In this document: piece by piece, positions 46,699 through 58,720 of the stretch
How the letters are laid out: every line of letters starts with the position of its first letter
Numbering within the stretch: position 1 is the stretch's first letter
Assembly (NCBI RefSeq): GCF_000226115.1
Contig: NC_016458.1
Coordinates: forward strand, 8,475,501 to 8,539,500
DNA length: 64,000 nt
DNA from: Thermothielavioides terrestris NRRL 8126
Lineage: Eukaryota; Ascomycota; Sordariomycetes; Sordariales; Chaetomiaceae
Direction: 5' to 3'
Notes under the pieces: model-generated
Database searches by the model: none
What the model saw: only the letters and a program-made list of their open reading frames with translations
What the model was told of the DNA's origin: nothing
Program-made: the position numbers and the translations under genes

Positions 46699-48578
46699 AT
46701 GCCTGCTTCGCAGTCACAGCCACGCCGGTCTTACCATCGATATCCGGCTGAAGTCTGGAACAATCACCGAAGCACCATCCGCGAGCTTTATATCGTGCAG
46801 GGGAAAGAATACGAGGAGGTGGCCGCCGTCTTGAGGGCGGAGCATGGACTCGACATCGGGTGGGTGGTGCCTGATTTTGTCTTCGTCTCCCTGTTGTGCA
46901 GTATCCGGGGTTGCTCACTCTTGCCTGGACTCCCGAGCGAACCATGCAGAGTGCGGCAGCTCAAAAGATGGATCGCCAAACGGGGCTTCTTTCGAAACAT
47001 CCCCGACAGCGACATGAGGAAGATGGTCCGGAAGCGGCAGAAGCGACAACGCGAACTCGGCCGGCCGACTCGGTTCTTCCGGCGCAGGCGTGACGCCGAT
47101 GAGGGTGGGTTACAGGAGGTCCCGGCGGCGAAGCTGGATGCATACCAGAAACGCCATTCCAGCGCACTCGCCTCTCCCACCTCGCAGTTCTCCGGTCGGT
47201 TTGAAGAGCCCCCCGGGCAACCCGAGCGGCGGCAACACTGACTGGAAGCACAGGAGGCATGCCGTCAAACATCATCTATCGCACGCCGACGAACTACGTG
47301 CCGGCGCCCCATCCAGCCGCTTCCTGCTCTGAGGCAGACGTCTCATCCCAATGCGGTCTCTCGGAGAGTGCGCTTACCCGACAAGCGCTCCAGGACTCGT
47401 TGAACGGGAAATATCGAGAAGCGCTCCAAAAGCTGAGACTGATAAGGTTGCCGAGCAGCACCTGGAAACAGGCCCTGCGTCGGTTCGATATCGATGTAAT
47501 CGAGGCCGCTACCTATCCCGGCAGCCCGCTGAGCGTCGCGGCGAGAGTCATGGACGCCCTTTCCCGAGCGCTGATCCGCGAGATGCAGCGGTACAGGAAC
47601 TCCCGTTCCGACAACAAAGACCAGGCGGAACTACGCAGAGCGCAAATTGCTCTCAAAAAACAAGCCGAGAGCTGGGGCATACTTCTCATGCAGCATAGAG
47701 TCCTGCAGATTTGGGAACCCATCCTCGGACGCGACCATCCCAAACTGCTATATGTACGGAGTTCCCTCGCCCGATTCCGAGTTGTGAACCGCAATCCGGA
47801 TTTTCTGAAGAGGTTAGATACATGGGACGCAGCGGGTCCGTTGGCCGCCCTGATCGCCGGGGGCCGCCTGCCCTCGCCGGGAACTGTCTGCATCGCAGAC
47901 CTCGTCCACCTGGGCGACGCCCCTCCCAACCGCCTCCTAGAGCAGCTGCGGGCGATCGAGGGCCCGTCTGCCGCCGGCCAACAGATCAGGCTGAAGACAG
48001 AGTTGAGGCTTGGACGCATCAGGGCCCTCATGGGTGTGTACTACTCGTCCATCTGCCTCTTCGCAGAGGCCGAGACAGCGTTCCGAACGAGCGAGCGCTA
48101 CATGGGGCACGAGACCTGCGTCGAGATCAAGCTCCACCGCATGCTCTGGTACGCTGAGCACAAGACGCGAGTCGGTGACTGGGAGGGGGTGCGCAGGCTC
48201 ATGCAAGAAGCGCACGAGGTGTTCATGGCCAACGACGACGTATCCGAGTTCGTCCTCCACCACTTCCCAGGGCGGTTCGGAAACCTATACACTGCTGTAT
48301 CAACACGGATGTCCATCGACAAGGTCAGCAACCTAGCCCCCGTTCCCGCCACGCCCGGCCCTCCCGGCCCTCCCGCCGCAACCCCTGGGAACTTGGAGTC
48401 GGCCAGTCCGCAGCCACTCGTGCCACCAGCAGAAAGTTCAGTCTTGTCCCCCTCCAGGCTGTTCCCGTTCACGCCGGGGGCCGTCAATGCAGCGATCGAC
48501 ATCGACGCGTGGCGCCAGTTCGTGGAGTACTCTCCCGACCAGACAGCGGAGACTGGACGCGTAACGTGCGTCGACTAG
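46699..48578 (+). CDS. Clr5-domain protein
   Basis: Three exons, 46699-46859, 46950-47194 and 47254-48578; introns of 90 bp (GTGGGT...GCAG) and 59 bp (GTCGGT...ACAG, with a CTGAC branch-like site); 576 residues. The N-terminal Clr5 domain, found at the start of many fungal proteins, reads WNNHRSTIRELYIVQGK...VAAVLRAEHGLDI, GVRQLKRWIAKRGFFRNI. It resembles a small DNA-binding helical fold and is named after a S. pombe silencing factor. A basic segment follows (KRQKRQRELGRP), then a helical repeat-like C-terminus (TPR style, residues about 170-500) and a Pro-rich tail. The second intron is my choice: without it there would be two genes, a 150-residue Clr5 protein ending at 47241 and one starting at 47259. 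The phase match and usual family size favour one gene. Confidence 0.72.
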
Positions 48579-49392
48579 CACGGGCATGAATATGCCGCCT
48601 CAAGATGTGTTGGAGGTTCATCTGTTCCTCGCTAGCTAGCCAGGTCTGGGGGACGAATCATTCGCTATTTGTCAGGTTTCCTACCTAGATAGTTGAGTAA
48701 CGTGGTAACACAGTATCAATCTCCTCTGCCAATCCGAAGACAAGATGCGATCTCACGAACCATTCTTATCATCATCCGAAGACTAATGAGAAGAATGACG
48801 TGCTTTCCACCCGCGACACGCCCCGCAGAAAGAAGCGGGCGCATGCCACGCGAAGACGGGTGCAGCGCGATGACGCGATCCGGTCCGCGTCTAGCATCAC
48901 CGTCGCTCGGCGCCGGAAGCGACCGACGTCCGCCGTGCTTCTTTCGACATCAGCCACTTCGTCTCTCACCCACCACCACCTCTGCCCCGCGCTAATTCCG
49001 GGGAGTGCCTTAACGCCGTTTACGAGGAGCGGGTCGACGGCTGCCTGTGTCAGATCGGAGCCCTCCGCCCGGTAGCATGCCCTCTTGCCGGATCGGCACC
49101 GGAATGGCGCGTGGGATGGTGGATTGGAGGGGGACAACCACACGATGGGCACCGCTCGTGATTGGGACAGACCAGGCTCGCGCAATCTCATCCATGTTTC
49201 TTGCCATCACCACGCTCCGACCCCGCAGGTCGGATTGCGAGTGGGATGGTGGGACTCGAGAGCTTATAAGAAGCGGAGGGGCATCCAAGAATCCAAGATA
49301 TCCGGTCACTGTCGTCCAAGTGAAGTGAATACAACACGAGAAGGACCACTGTTTTGAACAGCCAGTGAAGTCCATCCCACGAACCTCACAGA
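48579..49392. other. Intergenic, promoter side of the dioxygenase
   Basis: No supported gene; minus frames 48772-49191 and 49010-49567 are chance or shadow frames. Confidence 0.45.
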
Positions 49393-50773
49393 ATGGCCCC
49401 CTCCGCAGTCGAAGTCCAGACCGCCGCGGTCCCGGACGTGTCAACCCTGAAGCTCGACACCTCACACAAAGGCCCATACAAGGAGCTGGCCGCCAACCGG
49501 TATGACCCGGAAGCCGAGGCCGGACTGAAAGGCCACAAAGCGGCCAGCGTAAGCCAAGCACCTCCATAACCCAACAACCCTCCTCTCAGGGACCACCGTC
49601 CCAGCAGACGACGCTGACGACCGCGCGCAAACAGTACCCGCACTACCTGCCGACCTGGGACCGCACCAAGAAGTACCCGCCGCTCGAGCCGTTCGAGCAC
49701 TACGACCACGGGCGGGACGCGGACCCGACGTTCCCGAACCTGCTGCCGGCGGGGGTGGCGACCGTGACGCATCTGACGCCGACGATCGGCACCGAGGTGC
49801 GCGGCGTGCAGCTCAGCGCGCTCAGCAACGCGGGCAAGGACGAGCTGGCGCGGCTGGTGGCCGAGCGCAAGGTGGTCGCCTTCCGCGACCAGGACTTCGC
49901 CGACCTGCCCATCGAGAAGGCGCTTGAGTTCGGCGGGTACTTCGGCCGGTAAGGGCGCGCCGCACGCAGCACCCATCACCCTTGCTCGGCTAATGAATTA
50001 ATGCTGACTTCCCGTCCGACGAAAACGTATAGACACCACATCCACCCGACGTCGGGCGCGCCGGCCGGCTTCCCCGAGATCCACCTGGTGCACCGCGGGG
50101 CGGGCGACACGGGCATCAACCGCTTCTACGAGAACCGGACGAGCAGCGTGGCGTGGCACTCGGACGTGTCGTACGAGGCGCAGCCGCCGGGAACGACGTT
50201 CCTGTACATCTTCGACAAGCCGACGACGGGGGGCGACACGCTCTTTGTGGACGCGGCCGAGGCCTACCGCCGGCTGAGCGCGCCCTTCCGGCAGCGCCTG
50301 CACGGCCTGCGCGCCACGCACTCGGCCGTCGAGCAGGCCGCCAACAGCCTCGCCCGCGGCGGCATCGTGCGCCGCGAGCCCGTCATCAACGAGCACCCCA
50401 TCGTCCGCACCCACCCGGTCACCGGCGAGAAGGCGCTCTACGTCAATCCGCAGTGTAAGTCCCAAGCAAAATATATGACAACAACTGCCAAGGACGAGCA
50501 CTAATCAAACCTGCGCGACACACAGTCACGCGCGAGATCGTGGGCCTCAAGAGGGAGGAGTCGGACGCGCTGCTCAAGTTCCTGTACGAGCACCTGGCGT
50601 TCGGGGCCGACTTCCAGGTGCGCATCAAGTGGGAGGACCGCACCGTCGTGGTGTGGGACAACCGCGTGACGCAGCACTCGGCGCTGGTCGACTGGCGCGA
50701 CGGCCAGCGCCGCCACCTGGCGCGCATCACGCCGCAGGCCGAGCGGCCTTTCGAGACGCCGTTCGAGGGCTGA
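49393..50773 (+). CDS. Fe(II)/2-oxoglutarate-dependent dioxygenase, TauD family
   Basis: Four exons, 49393-49548, 49590-49948, 50033-50454 and 50526-50773; introns 41, 84 and 71 bp; 394 residues. The iron triad is complete: VAWHSD (H214, D216) and VTQHSALVDW (H363). Arg375/Arg379 in RRHLARITP bind the 2-oxoglutarate carboxylate. Other TauD marks are GTEVRGVQLS, VAFRDQDF, HPTSGAPAG and PPGTTFLYIFDKPTTGGDT. Fungal members release sulfite from taurine or alkyl-sulfonates, or hydroxylate other small acids. No sulfur-assimilation neighbour is present to decide. The 41-bp first intron is unusually short but needed: reading through gives a stop. Tail to tail with the next gene, 142 bp apart. Confidence 0.93.
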
Positions 50774-50915
50774 TGATGTTCGATGTGTGTAGCTGGGTGG
50801 TGTTTATTAACGAGATGTTGATGAGTACCTTAGGTAGTTATTCGATGTTGCGTGTACGGATGTTTCGTGCTAGCATCACCTGCGCTCGAATGATGATGAT
50901 GATCATGAGGATTAC

Positions 50916-52224
50916 TTATATGAATGGGATTTCGTTGAGTGCTGCGGCCTGACTTTCGGAAATTTTGACGCTGCCATCTCCCGTTCTGGCCTCGCGGCGT
51001 CGTTTCTGCTCTGCCCTTCGTGCGCGGAGCCGGGAGAAGAAGTCATCGTCGTGGTCATCGTCCCCGTTAGCTGGTGGCCCAGCGGGCTCCGTCAGACCGG
51101 CATCACGGGTTAAAGTCTGTCTTGGAACGGTGCCGGTACTGGCCCTCAAAAACGGATTGTTTGAACTGCTCAGCTCAGCGTTCGGCTTGGCTGCGGGGTC
51201 CGGAGCCCATGTCTGCCGAGAGGGTGCCCTCTTTGCTTGCTCTCGTCGCCGTGTGGGTTCTGGTGGCCACGGAGGCTGACCGTCAAGGTCATCGTCGTCC
51301 GAATCTTGTGAAGGCTCTCGCTTTAGCCTGACTGGAGACGCTTCTTTTTTCAAGCCGAACATGTCCATGCTGCCGTGGCGAGCCAATCCTCGCCTCCTGG
51401 ACGGGCTGCCGTCGGCCTCGTCCCTAAAACTCGCGCCTGGCCGAGGCCCCATCACGGAAGTCAGCGGAACTGCCTGCTTCCTCGGACTCTCCATCAAGCC
51501 CTGCAGCGAGGTAAAGGGGCGTCGCGTCGGTTCCTGCTCGTCCCCATCGAGCGAGCTATCTCCGGCAGCCCGCTTGCCCAATGTCTTCGCGATGCCCCGG
51601 CGCTGCCTGGAGGCCGTGTCCAAGGCGGCATGACGGCGCTTTACGAGGTCTGACATCTCGCCGGTGACGGGCCGCGAGATGTGGCGGATGGTCTCCGCAT
51701 TCTGCGACTTGGCGAGGTTTTTCAGCCGCTGATACTCGGCCGCGTGCAGGTGCCGGGTGAACTCGCCGGCCACGGCGAGGAACTCGTCCTCCACCATGCG
51801 GTACCTGTCGTCATGGTCGACGCCTTCTATCATAAACCTGGCCAAGCATTAGCTGGTGCAAGCTAGCGGCGGCTAGGCGGCTAGGCGGCTAGGCGGCGCA
51901 GGACGTTGACGTACTCTTCTTGGATGGGCTCGGGCGGTGGCGAGGTGGACGGCGATCGCGCTGGCATGCCGGTCAGTAAAAGACCATACTTATCAGGTGC
52001 GGCCAAGCCATACCTGAGCTGAGTGCGAGACTGCGCCTTGGCTTCCTGCTCGGGTCGGGCGTCGACGCGGCTTGGGGCGTTGGCGTGGGGCGGTGAGACG
52101 GGGCTGGGCTACGGCTGGCGGACGGGGCGGGGCTTGCTGAGGGCTGAGCAGCTTTGGGGCGCGGCGATGAGGGCGCCTGCTTCGCCGACGCGCTGCCGAC
52201 TTTCCAGGGCAGCTGTCGAGGCAT
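50916..52224 (-). CDS. Conserved-looking hypothetical protein, basic and acidic patches
   Basis: Three exons, 52224-52014, 51960-51915 and 51837-50916; introns of 53 bp (GTATGG...CCAG) and 77 bp (GTACGT...CCAG); 392 residues. The first 75 residues are Pro/Ser/Ala-rich and disordered. Residues about 86-170 form the likely folded core (FMIEGVDHDDRYRMVEDEFL, FTRHLHAAEYQRLK, ISRPVTGEMSDLVKRRHAAL). After that come disordered segments with RKPRR/KRE basic and DSDDDDLDG acidic runs, ending DDFFSRLRARRAEQKRRREA. The composition suggests a nuclear protein. The second intron is supported by phase: it joins PIQEE to FMIEG and removes stops. I do not recognise the family. Confidence 0.65.
51870..51896 (+). 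repeat. 9-bp tandem repeat in an intron
   Basis: GGCGGCTAG repeated three times inside the second intron of the hypothetical gene; its length may vary between strains. Confidence 0.7.
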
Positions 52225-53199
52225 GGCGAGATGGCGTTTTAGCGATTTCTCGCCTGCAACTGACTCACATGGCAATGCAGTCGAGCTGAGATGATGCAAT
52301 GCGGAAGAGATGCAATTCACGAATTGGGAGGCCTACGACGGTGCGAGCTCCACTGGTGCGATAGGTTAGGATAGGGTAGGATAGCCAGGTATCTGTGGTG
52401 GCCGAAACACGTGGGAAAATGGCTCGGTCTGTCGCTGAAGTTTGGTGTGGGCTTCTGTGTGGGCAGTGAGATGATGCAGTGATGAAGATGGGATGAAAAT
52501 CGTTTGAGCGTCGGCAGGTGAGCGGTGGGTGCATGAGTGAAAACTAGCCTGCGGTGTGATTAGTCAGCTTACATACAAACCAGACAGAACCCTTCACCCC
52601 AATGACGCCCGTCAGGTGCGCCGAACAGACTCAATTGTTTCGTGATGAGTCTGGTTCCGTTCGAATGGCTAAGAAATTTCACAGCTAGATGCCTCCGCTC
52701 GTAGTCTAAGTGCTGTACCGATCAAACCGAGCCCTCTCTAGCAGGTTTATATTCTTATCCGAGTGACTATCCAGCTAGATAGTTGCCGTGACATGGGTAG
52801 CTGCTGATTAGCTGATTAAGAACTTCAGATTCTGCTTAAAATGAGCAAGCCTGATCATCTAGGACTTTTCTTGCCTGGCAAACATTCCTAGAGGTATGTC
52901 GCACCCAGGGGAGCATCGACCCCCTCCCTCGACAGTTCAGCAGTGAATGGTTGGTTGGCAGGCTTGTGGGGGTGAACTTCATAGTAAGTTTGGCAGCTCT
53001 CTCCGTCCAGCTGCATATCACTGCTGAAAACACTGCTCAGAAAATGCGTGACGAACGGTCTTGAGTCTTCATTGGAACACATGCTGCGAAGACTAAGTCT
53101 GTTCTGCAAGCCATGCCTCCGACTCCATGCGCGAGATGTTGTTTTTGAAATAGCATTCACGATTAGATGCCAGTCTCGGCGGTAATTACAAGCTCTACT
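52225..53199. other. Intergenic, nothing recognised
   Basis: Promoter side of the hypothetical gene and 3' flank of the cellulase. GATAGGTTAGGATAGGGTAGGATAG near 52360-52385 is a short imperfect GATAGG repeat. Confidence 0.45.
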
Positions 53200-54535
53200 C
53201 TAGTGGCTGCACTCGCTCTTGTACGTGCTGCCGATCTCGCCCCATCGGATGTTGGAGAAGGTGACGCTGGCGTCCGGGTGCTGCTGCAGGATCAGGGCCG
53301 GGTCGCCCTCGGTGGCGTTGCAGGGCCCGGCGTTGCCGCTGTCGAGCCAGTTCATGAAGCCGCCGTTGTCAACCCACAGGCTGAAGATGAGCACCATGCC
53401 GCGGCCGATGGCCTCGCCCATGCGCGCGAGCCCGCCCCGCTGCTGCGTCCAGGTGGCCGTCGCGTTGCAGAAGCCGTCCGTGATGCTGTCGTACGTCGCC
53501 CCGCCCGCCGTGACCGCGTGGTTCTGGATCACCACGCCGTCCTGCACGTACAGCCGCCGGATCTCGGTCAGCTCGCCGTCCGCCCGCCCGTTGGACGTCA
53601 CGAACTGCGTCGTCACCGTGAACTTGCGGTTCGTGTCCACCGTCAGGTTGCGCCCGTAGTAGTCCTTGACCCCGAAGTTGGACGGGTTGTACGAGCACCC
53701 CCATTCGTCGCACACGCCCACCGGCTGCCCGCACTCGTCCGCCGTGTCGCACTTGTACACCCGCGTCGCGTTGCACGGGTGCGGCGTGAGCGCCTGCGCC
53801 AGCGCGTTGGCCTCCCAGATGTCCATCTCGTTGCAGCACGCCCCGTACGTGTGGTTGGTGTTGAGCTAAGAGGGCGGATTCCGGTCAGAAAAAGCGATGG
53901 AAAAGAAAAACAGAAGAGAGAAGAAATACCTCGCCGTTGATAAAGTCCAACTTGGGGCACTGCGCGTCGCAGTAGCCCGTGCCGTACGTGGCGCCCGCCG
54001 GGTTCAGCGGGCTGCGGCCGCCGTCCATCTCCATCTCGGAGAAGTACAGGGCGCCGTTCATGCCGCAGACGAGCTGGGACACGTCGACGTCGAAGCTGAG
54101 CTCGGCGTTGAGCAGCTTGAAGTCCTCGTAGTTCTTCCCGTCCTCGCCCAGGAGGTATACGCGCGGCGAGACGGTCCTGTAGGTGCCGTCGGCCCCCTTG
54201 AGCCACTGGTGCAGCGTGAGGGCGTCGCCCTTGGTCGCCACGCCGTGGGCCGCGTAGTCGACGCCCTCGAGCGCGCAGTTCTTGCCGCACGACTTCGCGT
54301 CCGAGCACAGGTCGCCGCCGACGCTGCAGCTGGTGTTGGGGTCCCCGACCTTGTGCAGCGAGCGCGCGGACGAGTCGAGCACGACCGAGGTGCGGACAGG
54401 CTTGCACCCGCCGCGGAGAGTGCACTTCTGCGTTGTCAGTTTGGGGTGGACCTCGGGCACGGCTTTGCCGATCTGCTGGGCCGCGGCCAGCGAGGAGAGC
54501 AGCCAGGCGGCCAGAACTGTAGACTTGGGCGCCAT
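53200..54535 (-). CDS. Glycoside hydrolase family 7 endo-beta-1,4-glucanase
   Basis: Two exons, 54535-53930 and 53865-53200; 64-bp intron (GTATTT...TTAG); 423 residues. Signal peptide MAPKSTVLAAWLLSSLAAA, with the mature N-terminus probably Gln (pyro-Glu, as in other GH7). The family signature NEMDIWEAN carries nucleophile E215, D217 and acid/base E220. Many cysteines (YGACCNEMD, DECGQPVGVCDEWGC, GDLCSDAKSCGKNC) match the GH7 disulfide set. The C-terminus VTFSNIRWGEIGSTY closes the catalytic domain and no cellulose-binding module follows. The short loops fit an endoglucanase (EG I type) rather than a cellobiohydrolase, although this is inferred. It cuts internal beta-1,4 bonds of cellulose outside the cell. 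N-glycosylation sites: NHT, NAT, NLT, NAT. Confidence 0.93.
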
Positions 54536-56100
54536 CTTCGAGCGGATCGGTGCAACGAGATTGTCGAACGAACAGTCTGCGGAGTGCTTCTCACAGCCGC
54601 CGGGATGAGAGGAGTCCAGGGGGCTTTATCAACTCCATCTCCCCAGAGCCAGACAGTCTTTGACACGGAGGCGCGGCTCCATCTTCCGGTTCTATTGGAA
54701 ACCTGGACCCCTGCCCAGCCAAGTAGTGTAGCATTGCTCTACTTATTCCGACCTAGCCAGATGGGAGCCAGAACGGAAGCAGCTCGCGACAATTACAGCA
54801 CTTACCGCCCTAACTTTCCATCCGTGTTAGTGTACTGTGGAAAGCACCGAGCTAGTCCGGGGCGGCTAAATCCCAAATATCGGAAGCCAAGCACGGTCAT
54901 GCAGGAACCGCGCTGAATAATGGCTGGTGACCCAGCTCAAGCCTCCCTCTGCCCTTGCCGAGATAGGCTGGGGGGAATCGAAGGGGTTCCAGGTTCGTTA
55001 ACTGGTTCTGGGCCCAACGCGGCTCCAAACTGACAGGCCCGCTTGCATGGGCCGGCGGTCCTCCCACCCCACCCTTCCCCCGCGGAGTCGTTCTTCCGGG
55101 TCTGTTGTGGTGGAGCTACCCCGGGTCGCGGGCCGCAACCCCTCGCCTTGCACCCTGCATCAGAGAGTCCAGCCTCAATCCGGGTCCAGATTCCATCGTC
55201 ACCCGCCGCCTTACACTACGCAGTAGGAAGAGAGGGAAATCAAAAGGGAGCCGCAATTCGGACCGGACCGGCCTTGGCTGCCGCTGGGGGGGATCACTAT
55301 CGACGCTGACCACAGCTCGCTGTGATTGATCTTTAGACACGGGCGTTGCAGGCCGACATTGACAGAAGACGGCATCTAGCGCCGGAGGTGGAAGACCAGA
55401 AGTCAAAACGGCGCAGCCGGTTGCGGAGGAACGTAGGAGACAACTGACAACAGCAAAGACACCTACCTATCTTGGGAGAGAGCCGTCACAAAGGAGACCT
55501 AGGATCAGGCACATGCGATCTGTCCCCTAGATCTCCATTGATCATTAACTAGCAAGAGCACGGCAGCTTCCAAGTTATGTCCCCCATCTGGCTGCTTCCT
55601 CCAAAACATCCACCCACGCTTATCCGGCTCACAGCCATCAAGGCCGGACATCGTCTTGTTGAAGCCTTGTTCTCAGCTGAACCATCGTCGTTGTCTCCTC
55701 CTCTGCAGTAGTAGCATTGACCCCCAGTCACAATTGAGCACACTGCCCCTCCCGGCCGCCGGAGCGGACGGACCCGGGCCATGGGAGTGAGCTCGGTCAT
55801 CGGACAGGTATCACTGCTCTACCTTGGTGTCAAATCAAGCAATGCTCGAGTTAAAACACTAAGACTACGATGCAAGGTATCATTCCAGAGCCACCCATTC
55901 TCCATCCTGCGCCATTAGCGTTCCGTCATAAGATAATAAGTAACACCACGTGATTAGATCCGTCCGCCATGCCGCCATGCCGCCGTAGGGAAAAACAAAA
56001 TCATAAATAAGCGCAATAGATCGCAATGCATTGAAAAGGAAACCAGCCCAACCAACCAACCACCCAGAGTGCACCGGCCCGCCAACCCAATCACACGCAC
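54536..56100. other. Intergenic, cellulase promoter and 3' flank of the membrane protein
   Basis: About 1.5 kb. Further CreA-like hexamers (e.g. CTGGGG at 54969, CCCCAG near 54646). No gene supported. Confidence 0.5.
54857..54870. promoter_or_regulatory. Adjacent CreA-like and XlnR/Xyr1-like sites upstream of the cellulase
   Basis: CCGGGG (54857-54862) fits the CreA consensus SYGGRG, and GGCTAAA (54864-54870) is the classical XlnR/Xyr1 motif. They lie one base apart, about 325-335 bp upstream of the GH7 start. Carbon repression and cellulase/xylanase induction are the known roles of these factors; binding here is inferred from sequence only. Confidence 0.5.
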
Positions 56101-58720
56101 TCAGAACCCCTGCCCCCCCTCGTCGCGATGCCACGGCTTGAAGCTCCACGCACTGAAGCGACTCCTGCGCTGGTGGCGGCCCGGCCCAAAGGTCGCGACC
56201 CTCGTGCGCTCCAGGACCTCCTTGGGCGCGAAGCCGTAGTACACCTTGCCGCTGACGACGACGGGGCTGCCGAGGGCGCCGGCCATGGCGGTAGCGGCGG
56301 GCGTGCCGTTCGGGCCGGGCTCGGCGACGATGCCGTAGCCGAGCGGGGTGTCGAGGATCTCGCGCGGCACCTCGCCCCACTTGCTCGCCTTCCAGGGCAG
56401 GCCGTCGAGGCAGGGGGCGCGGGTGGCCGCGACGACGCTGGACACGTGCGTGTCGCGGACGTGGAAGTCGTTTTGGCCGAGCGCGGCGGTGCCGAGGACG
56501 ACGGCGGCGAAGGCGAGGGCGATGGCGATCGCGTAGAAGAGCCACAGGTCGCGGCGGTTGAAGACGTACGCGTTGGCGACGCGCGTCCTGACGCACGGGT
56601 AGGCGAGCGCCGGGTCGGTGCTGTTGCTGACGCCGCTGTGGTTGGTGGGCAGCGCGGCCCACGCGACGACGACGAACTGCGGGTAGGAGAGCAGCGAGAG
56701 TGTGATGTTTTCGTACAAGAGCTGGACCTGCTCCATCAGGCCAGGGACGGGCAGGTAGCTTTCCGTGTCGAGGAGCGCCGTCTTGGCCAGGTCCCCTGCG
56801 ATCATGGCGAAGGGGACATATTGGACGTTGCCGTCGAGATAGCGGCGCATGGTAAGCCCCAGAGAATGGTAGGCGGCCGTGACACGGTAGTTCTCAAAGT
56901 CGATGGGAAAGACAAAGTTTGACTCGGGTACGGCCGTCGTGTTGTCGAGGGTCCCGTCGTTGGCATTCTTGTCAGGTATATATGTTGTGTTGATGATGGG
57001 CCGGAGGTAGTCTCTCTTGAGCACGGTCGTGGCCTGCTGGGAGTAGGTGTGGTTAAACTGGACCGTGTAGTTGGTGAGATAGTGATCACAGCGGAATATC
57101 ACTGCCTCGAGAGACGTGTTCCAATTCTCAGAACTCCGGTTTTCCGGGGGCCGGCCGGGCCCTTTGTACTCGACATAGCCGATCCACAACTCCGGCTCCG
57201 TCCTGAAGGCACCGAGGTTGTGCGGATACGGTGGTTTCGACTTGGGAGCGCCGCCAATTTGGACGTCGACTTGAGGACTGTAGTATTCGCCCAGCATGGT
57301 TTTGGCCACATAGCTGTAGTTGCCAACGGGCGACAGCAGGCTCCTATCGAACGGCAAGCCCGGAATGTCTGCATCAAGCGACTGGTTTCTCGCTTTTTCG
57401 TCGCATTTGTATCCAGGCGCCTGGAAGGATATGGTATAGCTGCAGTTCCAACCAGCACCGCAGGTCTCGAGGGCGACATCGCGCCTGGGAACAACAGCAC
57501 CAGTGAGGACGCTCCGCGCCGACACCAGGTCGAGCTGGTTGCTAATCCCGGTCCAGTAATCAAAAAAGGTGTCGTTGAAGGGCGTATCAACCATACTGTC
57601 CGAGTTTGAGACGGTGCTGTTGTAGTAAGAAAGAGAGATGCTGCGGTACCCGTTGATTCGATCCGTGGTCCTCCAGTTCTTGCTCTTTTCGGCATCGAAG
57701 TTGAGGGTTCGGACACCGAAACATTGGCCATCCACGGTCTCTGTGAGGGGCGCTACGGTAAGCGCGGCTGGGATCAAAATCACAACCAGGGGGAAGAGCC
57801 TAACCACCGTGGTTAGTTAGTGTGCTGCGGATCATGTCCCTCGGATGATTTGGGACACGGGGAGGTAACAATCAAGTGACCAACCATGCCAGCACCGCCA
57901 ACGAAAAATTCACGGGCGCCTTCTTGAGAAACTCCCAGTTGAACAGGGCGACTGGCTCCTCCAAAGCAGCAAATAGTCCGTCGATGGTCCTCAGCCGGAG
58001 GACGTTCCGGATGGCGGTCACCCAGACCTGCTGCCGGTACGAAAACATGACGGTTGCCACGAAGGACGCCTTGGCAGCGTAGGACAACAGGTTGCCGAAC
58101 CGCATCATGCGGATCTGGTCGTCGGCTGGCTTGCCATCGAGCCGACTGTAGAAGCCGTGGTGGCCCACGGCAAAGCCGAATCCGAGCAAGAAGGTAATGT
58201 ACATGGGCCAGCCGCCGGAAAGCATCATCCACGCTCTCGACCGGGTCAGCCTGGCCCACCGGGGCCCCCGGGGGCCGTTGGGCGAAACGGCATCACCATG
58301 CGGATGCGGGTAGTAGCCGTAATACGGTGCTGTATCGGGACTGCTGAGTGTGTACTCTTGTCGCTGGAATGTCTGGAATGTCGACTTGGACGGCTCGTTA
58401 GCAGGCTGCGGAGCCGAAGGTGTCCCCGGCGCACTGTCTTGCTGGAACGAGTCTCGAGAGACGATGGCGTGGTACCCTGGAAAGCGGGCCTGGTCGGCGG
58501 ATTCGATCCCCAGGCCGACACTGCTGGAGGGAGTGTCGGCGCCAGCCGGCGGGTACGGGCCGCCGGACGCAAAGGCGACCCTTGGGGGCTGCGGCGGCGA
58601 TGCTGGCAAGTCAACATCGGGGGTTGCCGCAAGTGGGTCCCACCTCGGACTTTGTTCGACGTGTTGCAAGAAAGGGTCGTAATCGTCACCGCCCGCCTGG
58701 GCCGCGGAATGGGGATCCAT
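56101..58720 (-). CDS. Large multi-pass membrane glycoprotein of unknown function
   Basis: Two exons, 58720-57885 and 57799-56101; 85-bp intron (GTTGGT...TTAG); 844 residues. Residues 1-165 are polar with Pro/Ser-rich stretches. Then membrane segments follow: WPMYITFLLGFGFAVGHHGF, LLSYAAKASFVATVMFSYRQ, and NFSLAVLAWLFPLVVILIPA, which spans the intron and supports the splice. A large extracellular domain of about 380 residues follows, with many N-glycosylation sequons (NST, NCS, NQS, NYS, NRS, NTS, NYT, NHT, NTT, NIT, NHS) and Cys in GAGWNCSYTI and YKCDEK. A last helix (LWLFYAIAIALAFAAVVLGT) and a short inner tail complete it. The layout is common in Pezizomycotina; homologues are often labelled formylmethionine deformylase-like, a name not supported by any catalytic motif here. 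The antisense frames are shadows. Confidence 0.82.

Noticed and set aside
28512..52224. Secondary-metabolite cluster around the FAD monooxygenase, SDR and TauD dioxygenase
   Set aside because: No backbone enzyme, transporter or pathway regulator is present, and a 6.9 kb LINE separates the genes; co-location alone is weak.
53167..54916. Plus-strand frames of 257 and 339 codons over the cellulase
   Set aside because: Antisense of a clear GH7 gene; Val/Arg/Ala-rich composition typical of reversed GC-rich codons.
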